64,000 nt of DNA from Cupriavidus metallidurans CH34 (GTDB taxonomy: Bacteria > Pseudomonadota > Gammaproteobacteria > Burkholderiales > Burkholderiaceae), in assembly GCF_000196015.1 (NCBI RefSeq), contig NC_007974.2:744001-808000 (forward strand), given 5' to 3'. A model generated the notes under the pieces. It did no database searches and was not told the origin of the DNA. It worked only from the letters and a program-made list of their open reading frames with translations. Both the position numbers and the translations under genes were made by a program. Positions 27,285-35,981 of the stretch are shown here, piece by piece; within the stretch, counting starts at the first letter, position 1, and each line of letters opens with the position of its first letter.

Positions 27285-27326
27285 CCAGCGCCATGGCCGC
27301 CCCGACCGGGCGGTTGTCGGCTGAAG

Positions 27327-27357
27327 CCCGGCGCCCTCGATAGGGCGCCGGGGTTTC
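27327..27357 (+). terminator. Terminator after the DGAR-repeat gene
   Basis: CCCGGCGCCCT and AGGGCGCCGGG form a perfect 11-bp stem with a CGAT tetraloop, followed by GTTTC. It separates the repeat-protein gene from the TetR-family gene, which therefore has its own promoter. Confidence 0.75.
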
Positions 27358-27513
27358 ATGGTGCGATACGCACGCTAAGATGAAATCGTCCGGGCCGAAC
27401 GCCCGGATTCCCGGCGGCCGGAAAGTGGCGTGGCTTCGCAATCGCCACCTCCGTCGCGGGTTCCCGGCCTGAATGGCCGCTGGTTGGCTCCGGGAAAATC
27501 CCGGTTGTGTATC

Positions 27514-27529
27514 TATCTTCGTGTAGATA
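27514..27529. promoter_or_regulatory. TetR-type operator, copy C (autoregulation)
   Basis: TATCTT-CGTG-TAGATA matches copies A and B except for one base in the left arm. It ends 11 bp before the regulator ATG, where a bound repressor would block its own promoter. Confidence 0.7.
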
Positions 27530-27540
27530 AAGTGGCGACC

Positions 27541-28140
27541 ATGAAAACGCAACCTGTCCGCGAGCAACTGCTCGAACACACGCTGATCCTGATCCGCCAA
27601 CGCGGATGCAACGGCTTTAGCTATCGCGACCTGGCCGAGCTGGTGGGCGTCAAGACCTCCAGCATTCATTACTACTTCCCGTCGAAGGACGATCTGATCC
27701 TGGAAGCGGTCAAGGAGTACAGCCGGCGGATTAGCGAGCGGCTTGCTGGCATCAGCGCCGACCTGCCCGTGCTGGACCAGGCGCGTCAGTACCTGGAGCC
27801 GTTGCGCCAGACCTGCGGGTCGAACCAGATTTGTCTGGCCGGGATGCTGTCGACCGAGATCCTGAGCCTGCCGGAGTCGGTGCACTCGGTGCTCAAGGAC
27901 TTCTATCACGTCAACGAAAACTGGCTGGCGAAGCTGCTCGAGCGCGGCCAGAAAGAGCGTGACACGCCGTACCCGGTGCCGCCCGCCATGCTGGCGCAGG
28001 TGATCTACGGGGCGCTGCAGAGCGGTCTGATTGCGGCGCGCCTGTTCGGCACGCAGGACCGTCTGGAATCGGCGGCCGAAACGCTGCTTGGCGCGCTGTG
28101 CAACAAGCGCGCCGCGGCGCTGCTCGAAGCGCACGCCTGA
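27541..28140 (+). CDS. TetR/AcrR-family transcriptional regulator
   Basis: The protein has 199 residues. The N-terminal helix-turn-helix (about 24-46) reads FSYRDLAELVGVKTSSIHYYFPSKDDLI, the standard TetR form, followed by a helical ligand-binding and dimerisation domain with a CGSNQICLAGML cysteine pair, as in many AcrR-like repressors. The ATG is at 27541; no strong ribosome site is seen, and an operator occupies the leader. Likely targets are itself and the DGAR-repeat gene 257 bp upstream. The effector is unknown. Confidence 0.92.
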   Translation: MKTQPVREQLLEHTLILIRQRGCNGFSYRDLAELVGVKTSSIHYYFPSKDDLILEAVKEYSRRISERLAGISADLPVLDQARQYLEPLRQTCGSNQICLAGMLSTEILSLPESVHSVLKDFYHVNENWLAKLLERGQKERDTPYPVPPAMLAQVIYGALQSGLIAARLFGTQDRLESAAETLLGALCNKRAAALLEAHA

Positions 28141-28173
28141 GTCGCGTACCGAACTATCTGCAGGACACATCAT

Positions 28174-28210
28174 CCGCCGGAGGGCATCAGCCGTCCGGCG
28201 GTATTTTTTT
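28174..28210 (+). terminator. Rho-independent terminator of the TetR-family gene
   Basis: CCGCCGGA (28174-28181) pairs with TCCGGCGG (28194-28201) over a 12-base loop, followed by TATTTTTTT. It overlaps the last codons of the convergent hydrolase gene. Confidence 0.85.
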
Positions 28211-28963
28211 GTCCTGCTTCCAGGCGGCCACTGTGTCGCACAGCCAGCGTGGATCGTCGTGCGGCAGGTCGTGTCCTGCCCATGGATGACGGATAAGGCT
28301 GACGCCATCCGAGCGCCACGCTGCCGCCAGGTGCGCCGAGCAGGCCGGGTTGACCAGCCGGTCGGCATCGGATGAGAGGATCAGCGTTGGACATGCCGGC
28401 GCGGCGGTCATGGCGCGAAATCGTGCGGCGGCCAGCAACTGCAGCCATGCCGCCTTGCGCGAGACCGGCGCGCTTTGTGCGATCTCGACCCAGCCGGCGA
28501 TGTCGGCGTCGCGCGTATCGAGCCGCTCGCAGGTCAGTCGGTGCACGGTCCGTTCGCAGCGGACGCGATCCTGCCAATGGTTCGCCATGCCGAGCAGCGC
28601 CGGCCAGTTCAGCGGCTGCAGGCGCTCCGTTATCGCGCTGAAGGGCCTCATGCTCGTATTGATCAGCACCAGCCCCGCCACATCGTCGGGCCACGCCTGA
28701 ACCCATCGGGTTGCCACCATCGCTCCGAGCGACATCGCCAGCACGCGCCATGGTCCTGGCACGCCCGATGCACGCGCCGCAGCCCGAACCGCTTCCATCA
28801 TGCCGTCGACGCTGGCCGGCACCGTGGCGTCGTGCGCCGTGCCGTTGCCGGGCAGGTCGATCAGCAGCGGCTGCCCAAGCCCACGCGATGTCCATAGCGC
28901 CGGCAGGTTGCCCCAATGGCGTGACTCACGGGTCAGGCCGCGCAGGAAGATCCAGGCGCTCAT
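28187..28963 (-). CDS. Alpha/beta hydrolase
   Basis: The protein has 258 residues. The ATG at 28963 overlaps the stop of the upstream peptidase gene in ATGA, so translation is coupled. The core shows FLRGLTRESRHWGNLP, LIDLPGNG, the nucleophile elbow AMSLGAM, SSDADRLVNP (acid) and the histidine in WAGHDLPHDD. It resembles small lactone or ester hydrolases. Coupling to an M14-like peptidase suggests that both act on the same imported compound or cell-wall derivative; that is an inference. Confidence 0.85.
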   Translation of the reverse strand: MSAWIFLRGLTRESRHWGNLPALWTSRGLGQPLLIDLPGNGTAHDATVPASVDGMMEAVRAAARASGVPGPWRVLAMSLGAMVATRWVQAWPDDVAGLVLINTSMRPFSAITERLQPLNWPALLGMANHWQDRVRCERTVHRLTCERLDTRDADIAGWVEIAQSAPVSRKAAWLQLLAAARFRAMTAAPACPTLILSSDADRLVNPACSAHLAAAWRSDGVSLIRHPWAGHDLPHDDPRWLCDTVAAWKQDKKIPPDG

Positions 28964-29991
28964 GGCATAGGCGGCCCATATTGCCAGTGCGCGCGCGCCT
29001 GCTCCAGCAGGTGATCCCGCTGCGCTCCATTCGGCAGCCAGCGGTCGGGCGCCACGGCTACCCGGCCGAGAAAGTCGAACAGGCTGACATGCCGGCGCAG
29101 GACCCGTGCAGTGCGGTGTGCCTTGATGGGATTGAAAATGCCGGCGCGAGAGAAAATCTGACGCGGATTCTTCTTGATCCACAGCCACGAACCCAGTTCG
29201 AGCGTCATCGGCAGGAACAGGTTCTGCGGCGGCGCGCGGTCATACGCGAAGTCCCACAGATCGCCGTGCAGCAGGTATTGGTGGCTCTGCGGCTCGAATG
29301 CGTAGCCGTGATGCGGATGGGCCTGTTCGAACATGGTCTTGAGCAGGTACATCTCGGGGAAGTGGGACATTGGTGCGTGCGTGCGCGCGTACGGGAACCA
29401 GATGCTGTCGCGCCAGCCGTAGCCCGAATGACAATCGACGGCGAAGCTCAGCGGGCGCGGCAGTAGTTCGGTTTCTACCACGTGAAGCATCGCGCGGCTT
29501 TCCGCTTCCATTGGCGCGCCCGCGCGGCCGCGATACCACGGGAGCCAGGCGCCGATACGCTGCCCACCGGCCAGGAACGGCACGGCGGCATCGGCATCCT
29601 GCGGCGCGTTACGCATCAGATCGACACCATTCGGATTGGCGCGCGTTGCCGCATACATCCCACCTGGATTGACGATCGGCATGAAGATCAGCCGCACCGT
29701 CTGCAACTGGCGATGCAGCAGGTCGTCCCAGGCAAGACGACACAGCAGCGAGCGCATGTAATCGAGCACGAGCTGCGTGCCGATGCGTTCCAGACCGTGA
29801 ATGCCGCCGAAGATGCCGATGGCCGGGGCGTCTGGTGCGTCGGTGCCCAGGCTGGCCACGTGCACGGCAAACGAGTGGCCTTGCACGGTCACATCGCAGG
29901 CGATTTTCGAACGAAACCATGGCGCGCCGAGTTCCAGCAGCGCGAGTAGCTGGTCGTACTCGGGAAAGCTGGAGCGGCCCGTGTCGGTCAT
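28960..29991 (-). CDS. M14-family (DUF2817-like) zinc carboxypeptidase
   Basis: The protein has 343 residues. Zinc ligands are H65 and E68 (GGIHGLE) and H188 (VDCHSGYG); the catalytic glutamate is E265 in MTLELGSW. The segment NPGGMYAATRANPNGVDLMRN is the substrate-binding signature of M14 peptidases. No signal peptide is seen, so it is probably cytoplasmic. It is the first gene of a two-gene unit with the hydrolase. Substrate unknown. Confidence 0.87.
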   Translation of the reverse strand: MTDTGRSSFPEYDQLLALLELGAPWFRSKIACDVTVQGHSFAVHVASLGTDAPDAPAIGIFGGIHGLERIGTQLVLDYMRSLLCRLAWDDLLHRQLQTVRLIFMPIVNPGGMYAATRANPNGVDLMRNAPQDADAAVPFLAGGQRIGAWLPWYRGRAGAPMEAESRAMLHVVETELLPRPLSFAVDCHSGYGWRDSIWFPYARTHAPMSHFPEMYLLKTMFEQAHPHHGYAFEPQSHQYLLHGDLWDFAYDRAPPQNLFLPMTLELGSWLWIKKNPRQIFSRAGIFNPIKAHRTARVLRRHVSLFDFLGRVAVAPDRWLPNGAQRDHLLEQARAHWQYGPPMP

Positions 29992-30036
29992 CGATGGGAG
30001 GCGTTTGGGGCGGAGGGCGCTTGGAAGACGGGCGGA

Positions 30037-30951
30037 TCAGTTCAATATAGGCGCTGGCGGCGGCACTTCGCAATGGCGGCCGGAGGCGGCGCCAGGCAGT
30101 ACCAGGCTGTCCAGCAGCGCGCTGAGCAGCCTTGTCTCGCGCCGGCTGTTGAGGCAATACAGGTATTCGTGGATCACCGGTGCGCGGCTGGCGAACGGCA
30201 CCACCGTCAAGGCCGGGTCGCGTGGCACTTCACCCATCGGCATCACGCTTGCGCCGAGGTTGTGGCGGATGGCCTCGCAGATGGCCTCGCGGCTACCGAT
30301 CACAGTGTGCGCCGGCAGTTCCTCTCCGACGGCACGGAGCGCGCTTTCCGTGGCCTCTCGCGTCATCGAGCCCTGTTCGCGCACGAGCAGGTGACAGGCG
30401 GCGAGTTCGGAAACTTCAACGCGCGGCCGGCGTGCGAACGGGTGCGCGGGATGCGTTACCAGCACCATCGGGTCCGCTGCCAGCCTGACTCGGTGCAGGC
30501 GATCGTCATTGACCGCATGCGACGACACGGCGGCATCGATGCGGTACTCGAAAAGCGCATCGAGCATTTGCCGGGAGTTGCCGATCTGGATGCTGACGCC
30601 GATGGCCGGATAGCGCTGCCGGAACGCCGCCACGCTGCGCAGGATGTAATAGGGGCCGGTTGCGCCGATCCGCAGGTTGCCCATACGGAGATTTCCGGCA
30701 TTGCGCAGCAGGAAGTCGGCATTGCTCTCCTGCTGCACGATCTGTTCGGCCAGCGGCATCAGCGCGACGCCGGTATCGCTCAGGTCCACGCGGCTGGCCC
30801 GCCGATGAAACAACTCCACGCCGTAGAGCTCCTCGAGCTGGCGGATGCGCCCGGTGACCGTGGGCTGGCTGACTCGCAACTGGCGAGCGGCGGTGGTGAT
30901 GCTGCCTTGTCGCGCCACCTCGTAGAAGGTCATCAGCAGATCGCCAAGCAT
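30037..30951 (-). CDS. LysR-family transcriptional regulator
   Basis: The protein has 304 residues. The helix-turn-helix is ITTAARQLRVSQPTVTGRIRQLEE, and the effector domain has LRIGATGPYYILRSVAAFR and LVTHPAHPFA. It lies between the phospholipase C gene (upstream, same strand) and the peptidase/hydrolase pair (downstream, same strand, 45 bp), so either could be a target. No distinctive motif fixes the ligand. Confidence 0.88.
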   Translation of the reverse strand: MLGDLLMTFYEVARQGSITTAARQLRVSQPTVTGRIRQLEELYGVELFHRRASRVDLSDTGVALMPLAEQIVQQESNADFLLRNAGNLRMGNLRIGATGPYYILRSVAAFRQRYPAIGVSIQIGNSRQMLDALFEYRIDAAVSSHAVNDDRLHRVRLAADPMVLVTHPAHPFARRPRVEVSELAACHLLVREQGSMTREATESALRAVGEELPAHTVIGSREAICEAIRHNLGASVMPMGEVPRDPALTVVPFASRAPVIHEYLYCLNSRRETRLLSALLDSLVLPGAASGRHCEVPPPAPILN

Positions 30952-31132
30952 GGGGTTCCAAACGGAAACGGGAGAGCTGCCGACTATAAGGCGGAAATAT
31001 GACAGCGTGACGAAGGCTTGTGCGTAGCCAATCCGGTGCCGGGGGGCTGGCCATCATGCTGCTTCACGGCGCGAGGGAGGTGATGACAGCGCCGACGCCG
31101 AGGGGCATCGTTACTTCAACATGGAATCGGGC

Positions 31133-31157
31133 CCGGGGATGCAGTGGGCATCCCCGG
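31133..31157. terminator. Hairpin between phospholipase C and LysR genes
   Basis: CCGGGGATGC and GCATCCCCGG form a perfect 10-bp stem with a 5-base loop, 76 bp past the phospholipase stop. No T-tract is present, so termination is likely but not certain. The rest of the 282-bp gap shows nothing else. Confidence 0.5.
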
Positions 31158-31233
31158 ATGAGCGACTATCTGGCCGGGCGGCTCACCGGCCCGGCAACTG
31201 CGAGGCTGCCGGACCAGCTGCGGTGAGCCGTTG

Positions 31234-33378
31234 TCAGGCGCCCATGGCCGGGTCGGAGACCGTATGCGTGCCGTTCTCCAGCCGGCCGGCGAAGCGGCGC
31301 ATGAAACCACCCTGCTGTGTGGTGACCGTGAAGTCGTACCAGTTGCCTTGCGACCCCACGGGCCAGTGCTGGTCGACCTCCTTGCCGGCCGGGACCTCGA
31401 ACGTCCAGGGGCCGTCGTTCCGATAGGCGTTCGGCTTGACCGTGAACGTGCACGTCGCGCTGCCGCGGTTGATCAGCGTGAGCCAGACCTGGGCGTTGGC
31501 CTCGTCGTAGCACACACGGATCTCGGGCGCGGCACCGCCGCCGGCAGCCTTCTGCGCGCTGATATCGCCGACGAACGCGCGGTGATAGCCATTCGGGCCA
31601 AGCACCCAGAGGTCGTAGCGGCCACTGTCGCGGCTCACGTCGAGCTTCGCGTCGTAGGACTTGCCCGCCTCGATCGCATAGCGGCGCGGCACATCGCCCA
31701 GATGCAGGCGGTCGTACACGTGGAATACCGCGGCCTGGGTGCCGTCGTTCTTGAAACGCAGCCAGACCGTGTTCGTGGACGGGTCCTCGAAGCCGCTGGT
31801 ATGCAGCGTGTAGGGCAGCGCGCGCGACGGGCGTGTGCCGTTCTTCTGGGTGGGCATCGACTGGGCGGCAACCGTCGGCGCAGGAATCTGCGCCTTGGCA
31901 TCCTGCGCGGCGCGCAGCGTGTCGGCGTCCGTCTTCTGCAACGGCGTGAAGGCCAGGGCCGTGTTGCTGTTCGGGTTGATGAAGTCGAACGCCGACATCA
32001 GATCGCCCATGATCGCGCGGCGGTAGGCACTGATGTTGGTTTCCGCCACGCCGAAGCGCTGCTCGATGAAACGCAGGATCGAGGTGTGATCGAAGGCCTG
32101 CGAGTTGACCCAGCCACCTCGGCTCCACGGCGACACAACGTACATCGGCACGCGCGGGCCGGGACCAAACGGCGTCTTGTCGACGCTGTAGTACTCGGTC
32201 GATGCATCCATCGTCGTGTAGCCGACGGGGTTGCCCGTAGCGTCGAGCGCGGGGGCGCACGGCGGCGGCACGTGGTCGAAGAAGCCGTCGTTCTCGTCGA
32301 AGTTGATCAGCAGGACCGTGCGGCTCCAGATCGCGGGGTTGGCCGTCAGCGCGTCGAGCAACTGCTGCGTGTACCACGCGCCCTGCACCGGGCTCGACGG
32401 CCCCGGGTGTTCCGAGTATGTCGCAGGTGCGACGATCCACGATACCTGCGGCAGCGTGCCGGCGGCGATGTCATCGCGCAGTGCCTGCAGGAAGCCGCCA
32501 TCGGGCATGGTGTTGCCGATGCCCTTGAAGAGCGGGTTCACCGTGTCGTTGGCCGGCGTATACGGCGTGTACGGCGAGCCGTTGGCGGCATTGCCCAGCG
32601 CCGCGTTGGCCGCGCGGTACTGCTTGAAGCCAGCCAGCGGATTGTCGGTGAAGTTGTCCGGCATGTTCTGGTAGACCTTCCAGGTCACGCCGGCGGCCTG
32701 CAGGCGTTCCGGATAGGTGGTCCAGGTGTAGTTGACGCCGGTGGCGTCGAGCGAGTCGCCGCTGTTGTCGATCACCGGGCCGCCGTTCTTGCCAAACGGA
32801 TCATTGGTGCCGGTCCACTGGAACAGCCGGTTCGTATTGGTGCCACCGTGGAAGCCGCAGTGGTAGGCGTCGCACAGCGTGAAGGCATTGGCCAGCGCGT
32901 ACTGGAAGCCCAGTTCCTGCTCGGTGTAGTAGCCCATCGACTGGGTCTTCTTGGCGGTGGGCCACGCGCTCATGCGGCCGAGGTCCCACGCGGCCTGCGC
33001 GTCGGGCTGGCTGTGAGGCGTGCCGCTCACGCGCTGGGCGTTGCCGGCGGTCTGGTCCAGGTGATACGGCAGAACCACGCGGTTGATGTTGTTGCTGGCG
33101 TAGGTCTGCTGGAATGCGTTGCGGCCGCCCGGCAGTGGAATCGGGAAGCGGTCGCTGAAGCCGCGCACGCCGTTCATGGTGCCGAAGTAGTGATCGAACG
33201 AGCGATTCTCCTGCGTCAGGATCACAACGTATTCGACGTCGCGGATCGATTTGGTAGCGTTGTTGGCCGGAATGGCCAGCGCGCGGCGGATGGCCGGCGG
33301 GAATGCGGCAAGCGCGGCGGTGGCGGCGGCACTGCTGCCGGCCATCTTCAGGAAATTGCGTCGGCTGCTGGAGTTCAT
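31234..33378 (-). CDS. plcN: Tat-exported phosphocholine-preferring phospholipase C
   Basis: The protein has 714 residues from ATG 33378; an in-frame ATG at 33423 sits before the Tat signal. The signal SSRRNFLKMAG matches the twin-arginine pattern. The phosphoesterase domain begins VVILTQENRSFDHYFGTMNGVRGF and continues with INFDENDGFFDHVPPP and RVPMYVVSPWSRGGWV; two C-terminal beta domains follow. It belongs to the PlcH/PlcN acid-phosphatase-like superfamily and would cleave phospholipid head groups outside the cytoplasm. The symbol marks resemblance to the non-haemolytic type and is not proven. A small lipoprotein gene lies upstream. Confidence 0.9.
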   Translation of the reverse strand: MNSSSRRNFLKMAGSSAAATAALAAFPPAIRRALAIPANNATKSIRDVEYVVILTQENRSFDHYFGTMNGVRGFSDRFPIPLPGGRNAFQQTYASNNINRVVLPYHLDQTAGNAQRVSGTPHSQPDAQAAWDLGRMSAWPTAKKTQSMGYYTEQELGFQYALANAFTLCDAYHCGFHGGTNTNRLFQWTGTNDPFGKNGGPVIDNSGDSLDATGVNYTWTTYPERLQAAGVTWKVYQNMPDNFTDNPLAGFKQYRAANAALGNAANGSPYTPYTPANDTVNPLFKGIGNTMPDGGFLQALRDDIAAGTLPQVSWIVAPATYSEHPGPSSPVQGAWYTQQLLDALTANPAIWSRTVLLINFDENDGFFDHVPPPCAPALDATGNPVGYTTMDASTEYYSVDKTPFGPGPRVPMYVVSPWSRGGWVNSQAFDHTSILRFIEQRFGVAETNISAYRRAIMGDLMSAFDFINPNSNTALAFTPLQKTDADTLRAAQDAKAQIPAPTVAAQSMPTQKNGTRPSRALPYTLHTSGFEDPSTNTVWLRFKNDGTQAAVFHVYDRLHLGDVPRRYAIEAGKSYDAKLDVSRDSGRYDLWVLGPNGYHRAFVGDISAQKAAGGGAAPEIRVCYDEANAQVWLTLINRGSATCTFTVKPNAYRNDGPWTFEVPAGKEVDQHWPVGSQGNWYDFTVTTQQGGFMRRFAGRLENGTHTVSDPAMGA

Positions 33379-33429
33379 AGCGGTTCTGCCCTGGTCAAGC
33401 GTGTCGTTGTTGGTGGCGTCCATCGGTGC

Positions 33430-33648
33430 TCAGGGCGCGCATTTCATGAGCGGCTTGGCGGAATCGGGAGTATCGCCGCCGGGCGTGGTACCGGTGGGTG
33501 GCGTGGTACCGGTGGGTGGCGTGGTGCCGGAGTTTCCGGTGCTGCCGTCGCCATCGCTGCCACAGGCGGCAAGGGTCGCACACAGCAGCAGGGCCGCCAG
33601 GCACCCGCGGGTGCGGGCCCGGGTGATGGTGCGGATTGCGTCGATCAT
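33430..33648 (-). CDS. Small putative lipoprotein with TPPTG repeats
   Basis: From ATG 33648 the 72-residue product has a hydrophobic signal and the lipobox LAAC (C about 28), then a Gly/Ser/Thr/Pro tail GTTPPTGTTPPTGTTP encoded by an 18-bp DNA repeat. It ends KPLMKCAP, 51 bp before the phospholipase start. It may be a surface-exposed lipoprotein, or the 5' stub of a longer gene that lost its catalytic part. Confidence 0.5.
   Translation of the reverse strand: MIDAIRTITRARTRGCLAALLLCATLAACGSDGDGSTGNSGTTPPTGTTPPTGTTPGGDTPDSAKPLMKCAP
33483..33530. repeat. 18-bp tandem repeat in the small lipoprotein gene
   Basis: Two exact copies of GCGTGGTACCGGTGGGTG (33483-33500, 33501-33518) are followed by a partial third copy with one change. 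Confidence 0.9.
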
Positions 33649-34104
33649 GGTCGGTGTCTCGTGCGGGGTATGGCCGGCCGCTGCTGTCTTGCAGCGGCGC
33701 GTCGCGTGACTCGCGATGCGCTTTGCAGCGTAAGCAGCCAGGTTGTCCTCGCAGTGACATCGGGCCCAAGAATTCCGATGACGGCATAGGCCTTTTTTGT
33801 GCCTTGGACCAGTTGGGCAATCGGTCAAATTATCTGAATCATCAGAATATTGTGCTGCGATGCACCAAACCGTGTGCTATGGTTTTAGACGCTTCCCTCG
33901 AATTTTGACGCAGTGGCGCGGCCCTGAATTTACCGATATTTCCCAGAAAGCCGCGCCAGTCCTGGGCTGCAGGGAGGTGGCACCCATGCTGGATGCGTCT
34001 GACCCCATTCTTGTTGCGGGTGCAACAAGCCGTGACCTTGCTTGTGATCAGGGCTTCCCGCCCCCAGTCTGGTAAGTGAGCAGGGCGCTTGGAGGAGTTG
34101 CATC
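33649..34104. other. 456-bp region with two small palindromes and no gene
   Basis: No supported reading frame. It holds TCTGA-ATCA-TCAGA (33833-33846) and CTTGTTGC-GGGT-GCAACAAG (34010-34029); the second lies 75 bp before the next ATG. Either could be an operator. Confidence 0.5.
34010..34029. promoter_or_regulatory. Palindrome CTTGTTGC-N4-GCAACAAG upstream of the 161-aa gene
   Basis: A perfect 8-bp inverted repeat with a 4-base centre and no T-tract, 75 bp before the ATG at 34105; a plausible operator. Confidence 0.4.
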
Positions 34105-34590
34105 ATGAACAACCAACCCGACTATGTCTGGCACTACACGGTGGGCACGCCACTGGCCGCGATCGCGCGCGCCGGGCGTCTCGTGCCGGCCGCGGCATTG
34201 ATGCGGGAGCCGCACCTGGGCAAGCAGGAGATTCTCTGGTTCTCACGCAACCAGCAGTGGGACCCGTCGGCGAGCAAGGACGACGGGCTGGGTCAGGCGC
34301 GTCACACGTTGACGCGCGGGGCGCTGCATACCCGATTCGGTCTTTATCGATTCGGCCTGTCGGCACTGGACGTGCGCCTGGTGCCGTGGCCGACCGTCAC
34401 GCGTGTGGCGGAAATCGACGTGCCCGAGGCCATGACGATGGTGGCCAACGGATTGCGCTGCGGCGCGGCGCCGACTGACTGGCTTGGCACGCTGATGCCG
34501 ATTCCATTGTCGGATCTCCGTTTCGAGGCCTGGACCGGCGTGATCTGGGCGCGGGCCGATCTGAACGAAATCGCCGCCCAACTCGCGTAG
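34105..34590 (+). CDS. Hypothetical protein with ADP-ribosyltransferase-like N-terminus (161 aa)
   Basis: The product begins VWHYTVGTPLAAIARAGRLVPAAAL and later reads ILWFSRNQQWDPSASK. The pattern His-Tyr-Thr ... Ile-x-x-x-Gly-x-Leu, followed by a Trp-Phe-Ser strand, resembles the start of ART-fold proteins such as DarT or 2'-phosphotransferase-like enzymes. The catalytic glutamate cannot be assigned with certainty. It is monocistronic with GGAGGAG ahead of the ATG. It may equally be a domain of unknown function with no such activity. Confidence 0.7.
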   Translation: MNNQPDYVWHYTVGTPLAAIARAGRLVPAAALMREPHLGKQEILWFSRNQQWDPSASKDDGLGQARHTLTRGALHTRFGLYRFGLSALDVRLVPWPTVTRVAEIDVPEAMTMVANGLRCGAAPTDWLGTLMPIPLSDLRFEAWTGVIWARADLNEIAAQLA

Positions 34591-34615
34591 CGGGCGGGCG
34601 CTCAAGTTCCGGCAA

Positions 34616-35764
34616 TCAGCGGCTCAGCCCACGCGCGCTGATCGGCCAGACACATTCCACCACGCCGGCCCGGACGCCGACGATCTCGTCATAAAGATTC
34701 AGGGTCGGGTCGCAATGGCCCGGCACAAGCATGACGCGGCTGCCCAGTGCGGGCAATGCCTCGGGGGTGTCGGCGCGGCGTGGCTTCACGATGCCGTGCT
34801 CGTCGTTGGCCGCCACATAGTCGAGCGTCGTCGACGCCGCGCCCTCGGCCCAGATCCACGGCAGCCCGGAATCGACCGCCATCGACTTCAGTCCCGCATC
34901 CAGAATCACGCGGTCTTCCGCCGCCACGCTCATGACCGTGGTGGCGATAAAGAGGCTATGTTCGAAGCGCAGCGTGCCGGTATAGGCATTGCTGCCGTAG
35001 TCCGCGTCCATGAACACATAGGAACCTGGCTGGATTTCGGTATAGACCCCACTGGTCAGGTCGAACTCCACGCTGCCGCTGCCGCCCCCGGTCACCACGT
35101 CACAGCGCACGCCGACTGCGCCGAGGCGTGCGATGACGCTACCAGTGCGCTCGGCAGCCCGTGCGGCGGCGTCACGACGCTCGGCCCAGCCGCGCAGATG
35201 CTGGACGCCGCCGTGGTATGCCTGCAGGCCGCGAAATGTCAGTGCCGACTGATTCGCGATGCGCTCTGCGAGCCGCAGAGCGTCGGATGCATCCCGCACA
35301 CCGCAGCGACCCTGGCCGACGTCGATCTCGACGAAGACATCGACCGCGCTGCCCGCCGCCGAGGCAGCACTGGCCAGTGCGTCGATCTGCGCGACGTCGT
35401 CGACGCACACGCTCACGCGCGCATGCCGGGCCAGTTCGGCCAGCAGCGCCGCCTTGGCCGGGCTGGCGAGTTCATTGCTGATGTGGATGTCGTGGATACC
35501 GGCGCGCGCGAACGGCACGGCCTCACTTACCTTCTGGCAGCAGATGCCCACTGCGCCCTGGGCGATCTGCGCAACTGAAACGTCTGGGCACTTGTGTGCC
35601 TTGGCGTGAGGACGCAGCTTGACGCCGGCCGCGTCGGCCGCGGCCTGCATCCGGCTGATGTTGCGGGCGAAGACATCCAGGTCGACGACGAGCGAAGGTG
35701 TGTCGATGGCGTCTACGGGCTGGCCGGGACGCGCGGCGGGAGGCAGGTCAAAGGCGATGGACAT
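34616..35764 (-). CDS. DSD1-family PLP enzyme (D-threonine aldolase/D-serine dehydratase-like)
   Basis: The protein has 382 residues from ATG 35764; the in-frame extension to 35890 has no motif. The N-terminal alanine-racemase-like barrel carries the PLP-lysine segment KLRPHAKAHKCPDV, with DTPSLVVDLDVFARNI before it and TGGGSGSVEFD for phosphate binding. The C-terminal beta domain has the metal-binding H-x-D in VPGHCDPTLNLYD. These are the marks of D-threonine aldolase and D-3-hydroxyaspartate dehydratase. It acts on D-beta-hydroxy amino acids; the exact substrate is open. No linked genes help. Confidence 0.88.
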   Translation of the reverse strand: MSIAFDLPPAARPGQPVDAIDTPSLVVDLDVFARNISRMQAAADAAGVKLRPHAKAHKCPDVSVAQIAQGAVGICCQKVSEAVPFARAGIHDIHISNELASPAKAALLAELARHARVSVCVDDVAQIDALASAASAAGSAVDVFVEIDVGQGRCGVRDASDALRLAERIANQSALTFRGLQAYHGGVQHLRGWAERRDAAARAAERTGSVIARLGAVGVRCDVVTGGGSGSVEFDLTSGVYTEIQPGSYVFMDADYGSNAYTGTLRFEHSLFIATTVMSVAAEDRVILDAGLKSMAVDSGLPWIWAEGAASTTLDYVAANDEHGIVKPRRADTPEALPALGSRVMLVPGHCDPTLNLYDEIVGVRAGVVECVWPISARGLSR

Positions 35765-35981
35765 GGCGAGATGGCGGTTGACTGGGGGACAGGACCGGCG
35801 ATACGTACCACACGATGTGCGAGACAGCGTAGCACGGTCCGCCATGCCGTCGCCCGGGAGTGCTGAAAAAGCCTCTCGCAAGCCTCGCATTTGATCTATC
35901 GCAAATGAAGATCATGGGTAGGCTCAAGCTTCAGACGAGGGCGTCGTTAAGGCGGGCTTGCACCCTTATCTGTTGAGCCCC

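Noticed and set aside
31231..33789. 852-codon plus-strand frame
   Set aside because: It is antisense to the phospholipase C gene, with repetitive Arg/Val/Gly composition and no motif.
35931..35981. Sigma-28-like promoter before the second chemoreceptor
   Set aside because: The possible TAAG...TATCTGTT match has poor bases in both boxes, so it was not called.
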